This document shows positions 35,346 through 44,782 of a stretch of 64,000 nucleotides of DNA, in pieces. Source of the DNA: Paenibacillus thalictri (GTDB lineage Bacteria > Bacillota > Bacilli > Paenibacillales > NBRC-103111). A program made the position numbers and the translations under genes. Location of the stretch: positions 1 to 64,000 of the forward strand of contig NZ_SIRE01000009.1 in the NCBI RefSeq assembly GCF_004307995.1, in the 5' to 3' direction. Positions within the stretch are counted from its first letter, which is position 1, and every line of letters starts with the position of its first letter. Under the pieces are notes generated by a model that worked only from the letters and a program-made list of their open reading frames with translations, was not told the DNA's origin and did not search any database.

Positions 35346-36539
35346 ATGAAAAAACAGCTTTCCATTTTGTCATTATCTATTGCAATTCTAAGCACTCAAT
35401 CAGCTTGTATGATGCTGGGCAGCCATCGTGCACAAGCTGAGTCATCTGTAATCATGTTCTCAGATATCCAATCGCACTGGGGGAAAGACACCATCGAGTG
35501 GGCAATAAGACAGGGGATTGCTAATGGCTATGAAGATGGCTCTTTTAAACCGAATGAGAATGTTTCTGAGTCTGAATTTCTCGCTATGCTCGTTCGTGCG
35601 TATAACCCCGATATCAAGAGTGGTCAAGGTAATGAGTGGGACAGACCCTATTACGAGTATGCCATCGTAAATAATTACCCGGTTATGGGGGCCAGCGATC
35701 CTCAAATCAGAAGCGCAGGGATATCCCGCACGAGAGTAGCAGAACTCATTTCCTCTACACAAGGAGTGAATTACTCAAACAATGATGCAATCAGATATAT
35801 GCTTGGAAACTCTCTTGCAAGCGGCAGTGATCCGCATCATGTAACAATTTCCGGCTACAATGGCTCAGGATTACTGACACGTGCTGAAGCAGCGCAGTTC
35901 ATTAAGAATTTGTTGGAACATGGAAATAAGAGTGCGCAACCAAGACCAAAGAAGGCCTCGGATTCATCCAAGTTAGCTAATATACCTGAAGTTACTGCAC
36001 CGGACATTGCTGAGCAGCCAACAGAAGTTGTGGTAGAACAACAAACGAAAGAGGAATCCAATTGGGTACCCGATCTTCCGTATCAACCACCTGCCGGGTG
36101 GGTTCCGCCATTGATAAAATCGACAGCATCGGATTCTGATCAAAAAGCGAATTGGAAAGCATTAGATGAAGAGCTGGGACTTGTAGCTCTTAGCAATGGA
36201 GCGTGGTATAACTCCCGTGCAAAAACTACTGTACTTAAAAGCTTCTCTATACTTGGCGGTGACCGCTTCCTTGCTCAGATCGATTTTAGAGTTTGGAAAG
36301 GTACGGAATATACTCCAGAAGATTATAAAGTTCCCTATATTGCAAGGGAAGTGTTTAAATTTTATTTTCCTGAAAGTTACCAGACTTTATTTAAAATTAT
36401 GGATGATGGTTATAGTGGCAAGGATGTCTCTGAGTACATAGGCAAAATCCTTAGTTACGATGGCAGACAAGTCAAGATTATTGAAACTGATTCCGGAGTT
36501 CGAGTAGTTATTGGGAGGAAGGGAGTAGATCTTCCCTAA
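35346..36539 (+). CDS. SLH-domain surface protein
   Basis: This 397-aa exported protein has a signal peptide (KKQLSILSLSIAILSTQSAC region, cleavage probably after AQA) and at least one clear SLH module: MFSDIQSHWGKDTIEWAIRQ, GYEDGSFKPNENVSESEFLA. More degenerate units follow up to about residue 195 (GLLTRAEAAQFIKNLL). The middle is Pro/Glu/Val-rich linker, and the C-terminal 130 residues have no recognised domain. It is anchored to the cell-wall polymer. GAGGAG precedes the ATG by 8 bases. It is a single gene, followed by a dispersed dyad repeat. Confidence 0.85.
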   Translation: MKKQLSILSLSIAILSTQSACMMLGSHRAQAESSVIMFSDIQSHWGKDTIEWAIRQGIANGYEDGSFKPNENVSESEFLAMLVRAYNPDIKSGQGNEWDRPYYEYAIVNNYPVMGASDPQIRSAGISRTRVAELISSTQGVNYSNNDAIRYMLGNSLASGSDPHHVTISGYNGSGLLTRAEAAQFIKNLLEHGNKSAQPRPKKASDSSKLANIPEVTAPDIAEQPTEVVVEQQTKEESNWVPDLPYQPPAGWVPPLIKSTASDSDQKANWKALDEELGLVALSNGAWYNSRAKTTVLKSFSILGGDRFLAQIDFRVWKGTEYTPEDYKVPYIAREVFKFYFPESYQTLFKIMDDGYSGKDVSEYIGKILSYDGRQVKIIETDSGVRVVIGRKGVDLP

Positions 36540-36604
36540 ATTGACGACATGTACGAAAAATGCGGTGATTTTTCCGGGGGCTTATTCATGTAACGGGGAT
36601 GATC

Positions 36605-36696
36605 GTGAAATGATTACGACTGGAGCAGGCGCCGCGGCGATCTGCTCTTGTTGGTTCGACTAACGGGCAGGTCTGCTCATATTCATGAGAGCAGGA
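36605..36696. repeat. Dispersed GC-rich dyad repeat, copy D
   Basis: GTGAAATGATTACGACTGG, GAGCAGGCGCCGCGGCGATC and TGCTC form the hairpin, followed by a second dyad (ACGGGCAGGTCTGCTC). It shares lead-in and core with copy C and the trailing ACGGGCAG half-site with copies A and B. Confidence 0.7.
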
Positions 36697-36803
36697 TAGA
36701 TTTGTTGAAGAAATCGTCACATATTATCGCGCTTTGTTCTGCCGGAGTAACACATCCGCTTCACCTACAATATGATGATCTAGGAATCTAAAGAGGTGAG
36801 CAA

Positions 36804-37247
36804 ATGGCAGTCGTAAAAGCGAGGAAACAGGATATCGATATGTTGGCAAGGTTGCTTCGGGCTGAAGCTGAGACCGAAGGCGAAACGGGCATGCTCCTTG
36901 TTGGAAATGTTGGCATTAACCGAATAAGAGCGAATTGCTCCGATTTTAAAGGAATCCGGACAATTCCCCAAATGATCAACCAGCCGCATGCGTTCGAAGC
37001 GTTGCAACATGGTATGTATTATCAAAACGCAAGAGAGAGGGAACGCCGTTTGGCGCAACGAGCTGTGAATGGAGAGCGGAATTGGCCGGCCAAATTCTCG
37101 CTATGGTATTTCCGCCCAGGAACGTTCGAAAATCCCGGACCATGTCCACCAACTTGGTATAATCAGCCGCTTGTAGGAAGGTTTAGAAAGCACTGTTTTT
37201 ATGAGCCAACCGCGGAAGAATGTGAAAATGTATATTCTACATTCTAA
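36804..37247 (+). CDS. Cell-wall hydrolase of the SleB/CwlJ family
   Basis: This 147-aa hydrolase_2-domain protein has no signal peptide. It shows the family features LARLLRAEAETEGETGMLLV (catalytic Glu region), GNVGINRIRANCSDF, and a C-terminal FRPGTFENPGPCPPTWYNQP-type strand. Without a signal peptide or binding repeats it resembles CwlJ, which is made in the mother cell and helps degrade the spore cortex in germination. GAGGTG lies five bases before the ATG. It is followed by a terminator and is not linked to a gerQ homologue here. Confidence 0.88.
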   Translation: MAVVKARKQDIDMLARLLRAEAETEGETGMLLVGNVGINRIRANCSDFKGIRTIPQMINQPHAFEALQHGMYYQNARERERRLAQRAVNGERNWPAKFSLWYFRPGTFENPGPCPPTWYNQPLVGRFRKHCFYEPTAEECENVYSTF

Positions 37248-37298
37248 TTCTTTAAGCGCAAAATTCAGGATCTCTTTGAATAAAGATGATTCCGCCGG

Positions 37299-37337
37299 AA
37301 ACGCAAAAGAGGGGCTCACTGCCTCTCTTTTGCGTTT
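37299..37337 (+). terminator. Terminator after the cortex hydrolase gene
   Basis: AAACGCAAAAGAGG pairs with CCTCTCTTTTGCGTTT over about 13 bp with one bulge, starting about 50 bp after the stop. Confidence 0.8.
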
Positions 37338-37407
37338 AATGTAATGCTGAAGATACTTTTTTTTCGGTCAGAAGACTTTGGAAAATAGCTCACAGCATAC
37401 CTAATCG

Positions 37408-37440
37408 ATCCCCCAAATCCCCCGTTTGGGGGATTTTTTT
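37408..37440 (+). terminator. Strong terminator just upstream of the giant SLH gene
   Basis: ATCCCCCAAA and TTTGGGGGAT pair perfectly around a 7-nt loop and are followed by T6. A second terminator so close to the first, and directly ahead of the next gene's leader, may act as an attenuator or simply insulate that gene. Confidence 0.85.
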
Positions 37441-37551
37441 ATAGCGAATATAGTCGTATAGTTAGGAACAATGGCGAAAAATGACGTGGGTTTCCCGCCA
37501 TTGGGGCTTGATAATGAAGCTTTTATGACAGAGAAATGTTGGAGGCGTGTT

Positions 37552-40500
37552 GTGAGAAAGAATCAAAATTGTATGGTGTTCGTTGTTATTGCATGTTTAT
37601 TGTGCTCATACTTTGGACCGGTTGTACAAGCCAAAGCATCTGATGCAACGGACATTCATGGACATTGGGCGCAAAATCAAATCTCTGCATGGATCGATAA
37701 GGGTTTTGTAACAGGGTATGAAGATGGCAGCTTTAAGCCAGACAGCCCGATTACCCGAGCAGAGTTTATCGTATTGGTCAACCGGGCGTTTGGGTTTACC
37801 GCACAAACTGCAATATCATTTCATGATGTGCCATCGAGCAGTTGGGCCTACGCTGATATCGCAAAAGCGGTACAAGCAGGATATATTACCGGCTATGAGG
37901 ATGGCACTATAGGTGTGAATCTTCCTATTAGCAGACAAGAAGTAGCTGTCATCGTCAGCAGGCTGTTGAAATTGAACACGGCTCATGCCGAGGGAAATGC
38001 AATCATTGCGGATGCAGCCGGGCTTGCCAGTTGGAGTAAAGATGCAATTAACGCGGTAATTGCCGCGAAGATTATGCAAGGCTACAGTTCAGATCATACA
38101 TTTAAACCAACAGCGTTTATTACTCGTGCAGAAGCGGTAGTCACGTTGGGGCGAGCAGCGGAAGCACAAACGCAAATGCAAGCGCATGTAGTTGCATTTG
38201 ACCAAGCCGGCACTTACGGGCCGAAAGAAGGTGTAGAGACTGTTAATCAGAACGTTGCCGTCAATGCACCTGGGGTCACTTTAAGAAACATGGTGATTAA
38301 TGGGGACTTGCTTTTGGGTGAAGGCATCGGTTCGGGGGATGCTTTTCTGGAAAATGTAAAGGTTACAGGAAAAGTAACGGTCCGTGGTGGCGGAGAGAAC
38401 AGTATTCACTTTAATAACTCTGTCCTTGTTGATGTAGTTATCGATAAACAATCAGGGACAGGCGTTGTCAGAATTGTATCGGAAGGCGCAACAACGATAG
38501 CCTTAGTTATCGTGAATTCTCCGGCAACACTCAAAAACTCAAGCGCGTCAGGATTTGGCTTTGGGAATGTAAATGTAAGTTCGGATTTGCCGGCGGGTTC
38601 GAAAGTGACTCTGCAAGGCTCATTTGATACAGTGAATGTAAGCTCCATTCAAGCTCAAGTGGATTTGCCGGAAGGCAGTATTAATACCATGAGCGTCAGC
38701 TCTGCATCTGCTGGAACATCAGTTAACTTAAGTCAGAGCATGACTGTAAATTCGCTTGTTCTGGATGCCGTTGTTAACATACTGGGTAAAGGTACGATTG
38801 TCGCAGCAACGGTGAACGTGCCCGGATCAACGTTCGAAAACCCGCCTTCGTCGATAAAAACACCAGAATCACAACCAGCTACGACACCAAGCTCATCATC
38901 AAGTTCAGGTTCATCAAGTTCTTGGGTTAAATACCCACCGACAGCTTCCGGCGTTTCCATCAGTGGAACAACAGCTGTAGGGCAGACGTTGACGGGTATT
39001 TATACTTACTCTGATCCATATAGTAGTGCCGAGAACGGGACAACATATCAATGGTATCGCTCGTATGATGCGCAGCTTGCGAATCATACGAAAATAGCAG
39101 ATGCAACCAATCTGACCTATGTGCTTCAGAGTGAAGACTTAGGTAAGTATATCTCTTTCCAGGTTACGCCGAAGAACGCAACTTTAGCGACAACGGGTGC
39201 AGCGGTGGAAAGTGCGGCAACGACAGTCGTAGTGAAAGCCCCTGCGGCTCCTGTGGCAAAAAATGTGACGATCAGCGGGACGGCTACAGAAGGTCAGACG
39301 TTAACTGGCACTTATACATATGAGGATGCTAACGGGGATGTCGAGAACGGTACAACGTATCAATGGTACCGGTCAGATGATGTGCAGCTCACGAATCATA
39401 CGAAAATAACGGGTGCGAGCAACCTAACCTATGTACTGCAGAGTGAAGACGTAGGTAAGTATATCTCCCTTGAAATCACGCCAAAAAACGCAACAGTGCC
39501 GACAACGGGTGCGGCGGTGGAAAGTGAAGCAACAACAGTCGTAGTGAAAGCTCCTACGGCTCCTGTGGCAAAAAATGTGACGATCAGCGGGGCAACTACA
39601 GAAGGTCAGACGGTAACAGCCACCTATACGTATGAGGACGCTAACGGGGATACCGAGAACGGGACAACGTATCAATGGTACCGGTCGGATAACGCACAGT
39701 TCACGAATCATGCGAAAATAACGGGTGCGACCAGTCTAACCTACTTGCTTCAGAATGAAGACGTAGGCAAGTATATCTCGTTTGAAGTCACGCCAAAAAA
39801 CGCAACAGTGCCGACAACGGGGACAGCGGTGGAAAGTGCGGCAACGACAGTCGTAGTGAAAGCCCCTGCGGCTCCTGCAGCAAAAAATGTATCGATCAGC
39901 GGGACAACCGCAGAAGGTCAGACGTTAACAGGCGCCTATACGTATGAGGACGTTAACGGGGATGCCGAGAACGGTACGACGTATCAATGGTACCGGTCGG
40001 ATAACGCGCAGCTCACGAATCATGCGAAAATAACGGGTGCGACCAGTCTAACCTACTTGCTTCAGAATGAAGACGTAGGCAAGTATATCTCTTTTGAAGT
40101 CACGCCAAAAAACGCAACACCGCCGACAACAGGTGCGGCAGTGGAAAGTGCAGCAACGACAGTCGTAGTGAAAGCCCCTGCGGCTCCTATAGCAAAAAAT
40201 GTGTCGATTAGCGGTACAACCACAGAAGGTCAGACGTTAACCGGCACCTATACGTATGAGGATGCTAACGGTGATGCCGAGAATGGGACGACATATCAAT
40301 GGTACCGTTCGGATAACACGCAGTACACGAACCATACGAAAATCACAGGAGCAACCAGCTTAACCTATGTACTGCAGAGTGCAGATGTAGGTAAGTATAT
40401 CTCTTTTGAAGTTACGCCAAAAAACGCAACACCGCCGACCACGGGCGCGGCTGTTGAACAAATGGCTTCCAGCAAAGTTCGAGCAATGCCCAACGTGCAG

Positions 40501-41763
40501 TTGGATGGCTCTTTATCGAACCACATGCCGGTTATTAACGTGAGCAATATAGACTCCGGAAACAAAGTGAAAGTATACGATACGGATGGCGTTACACTTG
40601 TAGGATCGGGAGACGCAACCGGGACCACCCTTACTATTTTATTGGACGCTTTAAGTACCGGATTGCATAATATCCATCTGCAAATCACCGATGCAACAGT
40701 TTCAAACAACGTGTACTCCAACGTGCTAAATTATTCAGTTGATCCTATCACCATAACTCCAGTCAATCAATTGTCTGAGGGAGCGGGCCATATGGTGGTG
40801 TTGGACAGAAACGGACAAGTCTATACGTGGGGAGCAAACTGGGGTGGCCAAATAGGAGACGGGACGATGACAACGCATCCTCAGCGATATCCGGTACCGG
40901 GCCTGCCCCAAGATATCATTGCTGTACAAGGTGCTATGAGCCAAACATTGGCACTGACCTCACGCGGCCAAGTCTGGAGGTGGGGGGCAGGATCAGCGAA
41001 TACGCCTAGTGTGTTAAGCAGTCTTGATCATATAGTTGCCATTTCGTCAGAGGGCGGATCGAAATCTTTAGCTTTAAAGAGCGACGGTACCGTCTGGGCA
41101 TGGGATGATTATGGAACACCGGCTAAGGTTACCGGTCTGGATCATGTGATTGCATTACAAGGCAGATGGGCGGCTACTTATGCGTTAAAATCAGACGGAA
41201 CCGTCTGGGCATGGGGCATCAATTCGCACGGGGAATTGGGCGATGGCACGACGACCAATAGAACAGAGCCAGTTCAAGTAACCGGCCTGCCGCAGATTGC
41301 CTCGATCCATATGGGCAATACGCATGGATTGGCATTAACGGTTACGGGTACGGTATATGCTTGGGGTTCCAACGATAGAGGTCAAATAGGAGACGGAACA
41401 AATACGAACCGGCTGGTTCCCGTTCAAGTCCCGGGTTTATCTCAAATTAAGATGATTAGCGCTGGGGATTATAACTCATTTGCCCAAGATGTTAGCGGCA
41501 ATATCTATTCATGGGGGTATAACGGCAACGGTCAGCTAGGTTTTGGTCATAGTAATGATACGAATACTCCTGCGGTTATCAACGGACTCACGGATGTGAT
41601 CGCCATTACTGGGGGTGGAGGAAACACGACGATTGCCCTCAAAGTGGACGGAACGGTTTGGACATGGGGCGATGGCTACAATGGCATGCTTGGCGACGGA
41701 GGAAATAATAGCCGCTCAACGCCTGGCGTAGTAGCTGGTTTTAACTTGATCTCACCGCAGTAA
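37552..41763 (+). CDS. Giant SLH surface protein with Ig-like repeats and RCC1 propeller
   Basis: This is a 1403-aa exported protein. The order is: signal peptide (about 1-28); three SLH modules (about 32-200, for example HGHWAQNQISAWIDKGFVTG with GYEDGSFKPDSPITRAEFIV); a beta-solenoid-like region (about 215-440); a Ser/Pro linker; five near-identical 104-aa Ig-like units (about 465-985, core QTLTGTYTYEDANGD with GTTYQWYRSD); and an RCC1-type seven-blade region (about 1075-1403, units like ALKSDGTVWAWG). It is anchored by SLH, with the repeats as a stalk and the propeller as a ligand-binding tip, probably an adhesin. I choose GTG 37552 seven bases after GGAGG, giving a proper signal peptide; an in-frame ATG at 37471 is possible. 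Confidence 0.9.
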   Translation: MRKNQNCMVFVVIACLLCSYFGPVVQAKASDATDIHGHWAQNQISAWIDKGFVTGYEDGSFKPDSPITRAEFIVLVNRAFGFTAQTAISFHDVPSSSWAYADIAKAVQAGYITGYEDGTIGVNLPISRQEVAVIVSRLLKLNTAHAEGNAIIADAAGLASWSKDAINAVIAAKIMQGYSSDHTFKPTAFITRAEAVVTLGRAAEAQTQMQAHVVAFDQAGTYGPKEGVETVNQNVAVNAPGVTLRNMVINGDLLLGEGIGSGDAFLENVKVTGKVTVRGGGENSIHFNNSVLVDVVIDKQSGTGVVRIVSEGATTIALVIVNSPATLKNSSASGFGFGNVNVSSDLPAGSKVTLQGSFDTVNVSSIQAQVDLPEGSINTMSVSSASAGTSVNLSQSMTVNSLVLDAVVNILGKGTIVAATVNVPGSTFENPPSSIKTPESQPATTPSSSSSSGSSSSWVKYPPTASGVSISGTTAVGQTLTGIYTYSDPYSSAENGTTYQWYRSYDAQLANHTKIADATNLTYVLQSEDLGKYISFQVTPKNATLATTGAAVESAATTVVVKAPAAPVAKNVTISGTATEGQTLTGTYTYEDANGDVENGTTYQWYRSDDVQLTNHTKITGASNLTYVLQSEDVGKYISLEITPKNATVPTTGAAVESEATTVVVKAPTAPVAKNVTISGATTEGQTVTATYTYEDANGDTENGTTYQWYRSDNAQFTNHAKITGATSLTYLLQNEDVGKYISFEVTPKNATVPTTGTAVESAATTVVVKAPAAPAAKNVSISGTTAEGQTLTGAYTYEDVNGDAENGTTYQWYRSDNAQLTNHAKITGATSLTYLLQNEDVGKYISFEVTPKNATPPTTGAAVESAATTVVVKAPAAPIAKNVSISGTTTEGQTLTGTYTYEDANGDAENGTTYQWYRSDNTQYTNHTKITGATSLTYVLQSADVGKYISFEVTPKNATPPTTGAAVEQMASSKVRAMPNVQLDGSLSNHMPVINVSNIDSGNKVKVYDTDGVTLVGSGDATGTTLTILLDALSTGLHNIHLQITDATVSNNVYSNVLNYSVDPITITPVNQLSEGAGHMVVLDRNGQVYTWGANWGGQIGDGTMTTHPQRYPVPGLPQDIIAVQGAMSQTLALTSRGQVWRWGAGSANTPSVLSSLDHIVAISSEGGSKSLALKSDGTVWAWDDYGTPAKVTGLDHVIALQGRWAATYALKSDGTVWAWGINSHGELGDGTTTNRTEPVQVTGLPQIASIHMGNTHGLALTVTGTVYAWGSNDRGQIGDGTNTNRLVPVQVPGLSQIKMISAGDYNSFAQDVSGNIYSWGYNGNGQLGFGHSNDTNTPAVINGLTDVIAITGGGGNTTIALKVDGTVWTWGDGYNGMLGDGGNNSRSTPGVVAGFNLISPQ
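38946..40505 (+). repeat. Five in-frame 312-bp tandem repeats
   Basis: The AAAAAATGT landmark recurs at 39258, 39570, 39882 and 40194, exactly 312 bp apart, and a fifth, more diverged unit precedes it from about 38946. Identity between the inner units is high at DNA level, so copy number can change by unequal crossing-over. Confidence 0.9.
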
Positions 41764-41816
41764 TGGTATCTGGGAGATCGTAGGGAAGGAAACCTTCTTA
41801 AATTATAAATGAATCG

Positions 41817-41866
41817 CGGCAGCCAGGGACTTGGAGTCAAGTTCCTAGCTGCCGTATTCTTTTTCA
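41817..41866 (+). terminator. Terminator of the giant SLH gene
   Basis: CGGCAGCCAGGGACTT pairs with AAGTTCCTAGCTGCCG (two mismatches) and is followed by TATTCTTTTT. Confidence 0.85.
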
Positions 41867-41949
41867 AATAACAATACTCACGGATTCGGGCTATAATAAT
41901 CCATATGACTATTATGGATGCACTCGCTATTTTAAAATAAACGGTGATT

Positions 41950-42834
41950 ATGATGAATCCTTCTTTGCACTTGCTGTACCGGCCGATCCAAGCGAACGGC
42001 AGAGTCGCCTCCCACCGCTATATAGAGATCCTGCCCTCGCCTGAACTGAGGCCCTATGTCGCATGTTACTGGTCGTCCGAGCCGCGTTTCCCGCCGGACT
42101 TATCTGCAGACGCTGCGGACATAACGGTCGTCGACCGGGTGCTGCCTGACGGATGCACCGACATTATCTTCGAGCAGAATCTTCGCGATCACCATTATCA
42201 AATCCGTTATTGCGGCATGTTCGATCATCCGTTCTTGCTCCGTTACGATACAGAGCGCCCGGTTCGCAGCTTCGGGGTACGTTTCTTCCCGGGCGGATCC
42301 TATTCGTTCATCCGCGCGTCCATGGCCGAATTTTCCAATCGGCATCAGGATTTGGATGGAATTTGGCCGGGGATAGCCGGCCAAATCGGCGAGCGCATCA
42401 TGGAAGCGGCGACACTGGACGCCAAAGTGCAGGTTATGGAGCGTTTCCTGTTGACCATCGCCATGAAGAATGAAATGGCAGCCGATCACTTGACGGCTAA
42501 CCTGCTTCATCGTATTTTTGCGGCCATGGGGAATGTTAAAGTCCGCGAATTGGCGGAGAAGGAAGTGGTCAGCGCAAGGCAACTGAACCGAAAATTTATC
42601 GAGCGGATCGGCTTCAGTCCGAAAACGTTTTGCGATATCGTCCGTTTTCAAACCCTTGTTTGCGATCTCAACGTGAATCGGGAAGCGGATATGCGGATGC
42701 TTGCATTAGAGCGCGGTTTCTTCGATCAAGCGCATATGATTCATGATTTCAAAAGATTTTATGGGGAGACACCGCTCATCGCAGCAAGGGAATATCGAAG
42801 GATGTCCGATTTTTACAATCCCGCTCGTAAGTGA
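41950..42834 (+). CDS. AraC-family regulator with DUF6597-like N-terminal domain
   Basis: This protein of about 294 aa has a cupin-like sensor half (residues about 20-160, RYIEILPSPELRPYVACYWS with VLPDGCTDIIFEQN and SFGVRFFPGG) and a C-terminal AraC helix-turn-helix (about 195-285, VKVRELAEKEVVSARQLNRK, IGFSPKTFCDIVRFQ, GFFDQAHMIHDFKRF). This layout is common for AraC regulators of small stress or metabolic units. In-frame ATGs at 41950 and 41953 are both possible starts; GGTGATT is the only upstream Shine-Dalgarno-like stretch. It is followed after 45 bp by an SRPBCC gene. Confidence 0.85.
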   Translation: MMNPSLHLLYRPIQANGRVASHRYIEILPSPELRPYVACYWSSEPRFPPDLSADAADITVVDRVLPDGCTDIIFEQNLRDHHYQIRYCGMFDHPFLLRYDTERPVRSFGVRFFPGGSYSFIRASMAEFSNRHQDLDGIWPGIAGQIGERIMEAATLDAKVQVMERFLLTIAMKNEMAADHLTANLLHRIFAAMGNVKVRELAEKEVVSARQLNRKFIERIGFSPKTFCDIVRFQTLVCDLNVNREADMRMLALERGFFDQAHMIHDFKRFYGETPLIAAREYRRMSDFYNPARK

Positions 42835-42878
42835 ATCTTTATAATAAAACCGAGACGAAATATTTAGGAGATGATGAA

Positions 42879-43301
42879 ATGAGCGGCATTTTTCCATCAA
42901 AAACGTTGAGCGTTGCCATCAACCGCAAGCCCGCCGAGGTCTGTGAATATGTGTGGGACGGGAACAATCTCCCGGAATGGCTGATCTCCTTTTGTCAGTC
43001 AGTGCAGCAGGCGGGCGATGCGTGGATTCTCGAAACGACGGAAGGCCGGATGACTTTCAGATTCGTGGAAAAAAATCCATTTGGTGTGCTGGATCACGAA
43101 GTGACGCTGCCCTCCGGCAGCCGGATCATGAATCCGATGCGCGTTGTTCCGAACGGCTCCGGGTGCGAGGTGCTTTTTACGCTGCTTCAGCTGCCTGAAA
43201 TGTCGGACGAACGATTTGCTGTGGATGCAGGGATGGTCGAGCGAGATTTATTGTCTCTAAAGGTCAGAATGGAACGCGCGGAAGCGAACAGTGAGGGCTA
43301 G
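42879..43301 (+). CDS. SRPBCC-family protein
   Basis: This 140-aa START-like helix-grip protein begins FPSKTLSVAINRKPAEVCEY and has the long C-terminal helix. The family binds hydrophobic ligands; no active-site residues can be named. TTAGGAG lies 9 bases before ATG 42879, so I reject a longer frame that starts within the preceding stop. It is probably co-transcribed with the AraC-type gene and possibly controlled by it. Confidence 0.8.
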   Translation: MSGIFPSKTLSVAINRKPAEVCEYVWDGNNLPEWLISFCQSVQQAGDAWILETTEGRMTFRFVEKNPFGVLDHEVTLPSGSRIMNPMRVVPNGSGCEVLFTLLQLPEMSDERFAVDAGMVERDLLSLKVRMERAEANSEG

Positions 43302-43327
43302 TTGGGCAGCACTGCGAATGAATATTT

Positions 43328-43360
43328 GAAGCCTAGGCTAATTATTCGGCCTAGGCTTCT
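43328..43360. terminator. Bidirectional terminator
   Basis: GAAGCCTAGGC and GCCTAGGCTTC pair perfectly around a short loop between the convergent SRPBCC and Bcr/CflA genes. Confidence 0.85.
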
Positions 43361-43390
43361 TATGCGAGTTATGGTGTAGACAAAATGGCA

Positions 43391-44635
43391 TTATGAAAGT
43401 TCACTTCTAGCTGCTTTGCTTGGTTGGATAAGCTGCGCTTTCTCTTTTGCCGCTTTTTTCACCAGCAGGAAATAAGAAAGCATTGCCGCTGCGCTAGTGC
43501 ATAGAATGATGGCGCCCAGCGGAACTGCCGTGTTTTCCCCTGCAATGCCAACTAGCGGAGAAACGACCGCGCCGAGCAAAAAGGGAATAACGCCCATCAG
43601 CGCAGCCGCACTACCCGCCATATGCCCCTGGCTCTCCATCGCAAGAGGAAAAGCGGCAGTGGATGTAATACCGATGGAAGCTACGAAGAAAACAAGCGGA
43701 ATGACGAGTGCGTACAGCGGTCCGTGGAAAATGGCTACCAATAACACCGCGATGCTGGCAGCGCCGGCAAGGCATAAACCAAGCAGCAGGAAAGTCTGCT
43801 CCGACACGCGGTGAGCCATCCGGCCGACCAACTGCGAGCCGATGATCAAGGTGATGCCGTTGGAACCAAACAACAGTGCAAATACCGTAGGGGAAACTCC
43901 GTAAATATTTTGATAAATAAATGGTGTCCCGGAAACGTAAGCGAAAACCCCCGCAATCATGATCCCTTGTGCGAGCATATAACCTACAAATGAACGATCA
44001 AGCAAAAGCGACCCGTAGTTTCGCAGCTGCTGAGCGAAATTGCTGGGACTGCGGCGCTCGACCGGCAGCGTCTCTTGGAGTCTCCATTTTGTAATGATCA
44101 GGAGGTAGATCCCCAGGAGTGCCAAAGCAATAAAGACGCCGATCCAACTCGTGAGTGCTAGAACGCCACTTCCCGTCACCGGCGCCACCAGCGGCCCCAA
44201 ATTTCCGACAAGCAAGAGCAGCGAGAAAAATTTGGTGAGCTCGTGCCCGCTAAATAAATCGCGTGCGATGGCGCGGGAGATGACAATGCCTGCCGATGCA
44301 ACAAAACCTTGCACAAGCCGTGCAAGGATCAGCAGCCAAATACTCGGCGAGATCGCACAAGCTAACGATGCCACAACATAGATAGCCATGGATATGAGCA
44401 GCGGCTTGCGCCTGCCATACACGTCACTGAGAGAACCCATAACCAGTTGGCCGACGCCAAGTCCTAATAAGCAGGCGGTCAGGCTGAGCTGGACGAGGGA
44501 AGCTGTCGTGCCGAATTGTTCTACAATCTGAGGAAAAGCGGGTAAATACATATCGATGGTAAAAGGGCCAAGTGTCGAAAATAAGCCGAGAAGCAGTGCA
44601 AGTCTAACGGCTTGCTGTTTGTTCTTACCGGTCAT
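43391..44635 (-). CDS. Bcr/CflA-type MFS drug exporter
   Basis: This 414-aa twelve-helix major facilitator protein of the drug:H+ antiporter-1 group has the Bcr/CflA hallmarks: GPFTIDMYLPAFPQIVEQFG at helix 1, motif A GSLSDVYGRRKPLL between helices 2 and 3, and RLVQGFVASAGIVISRAIAR in helix 4-5. Members export chloramphenicol, bicyclomycin and sulfonamides, but substrate range cannot be inferred. On the minus strand GGAGAACATCATACG precedes the ATG. It is a single gene. Confidence 0.92.
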   Translation of the reverse strand: MTGKNKQQAVRLALLLGLFSTLGPFTIDMYLPAFPQIVEQFGTTASLVQLSLTACLLGLGVGQLVMGSLSDVYGRRKPLLISMAIYVVASLACAISPSIWLLILARLVQGFVASAGIVISRAIARDLFSGHELTKFFSLLLLVGNLGPLVAPVTGSGVLALTSWIGVFIALALLGIYLLIITKWRLQETLPVERRSPSNFAQQLRNYGSLLLDRSFVGYMLAQGIMIAGVFAYVSGTPFIYQNIYGVSPTVFALLFGSNGITLIIGSQLVGRMAHRVSEQTFLLLGLCLAGAASIAVLLVAIFHGPLYALVIPLVFFVASIGITSTAAFPLAMESQGHMAGSAAALMGVIPFLLGAVVSPLVGIAGENTAVPLGAIILCTSAAAMLSYFLLVKKAAKEKAQLIQPSKAARSELS

Positions 44636-44782
44636 CGTATGATGTTCTCCTATTCTTCATTCCATATCCGGAACTCTTATCTTTTTTTGTTACACCACTT
44701 TATCATAACTGAGTTGATTTTGACAACAGTTTTATTGTGATATTACTGTTAAGAAAAGATTCGCTATTTACAAGGAGGATAG

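Noticed and set aside
38946-40505. Regular repeats that could suggest a CRISPR-like or satellite array
   Set aside because: Period and frame are exact multiples of codons and the translation is one Ig-like domain per unit, so they are protein-coding repeats.
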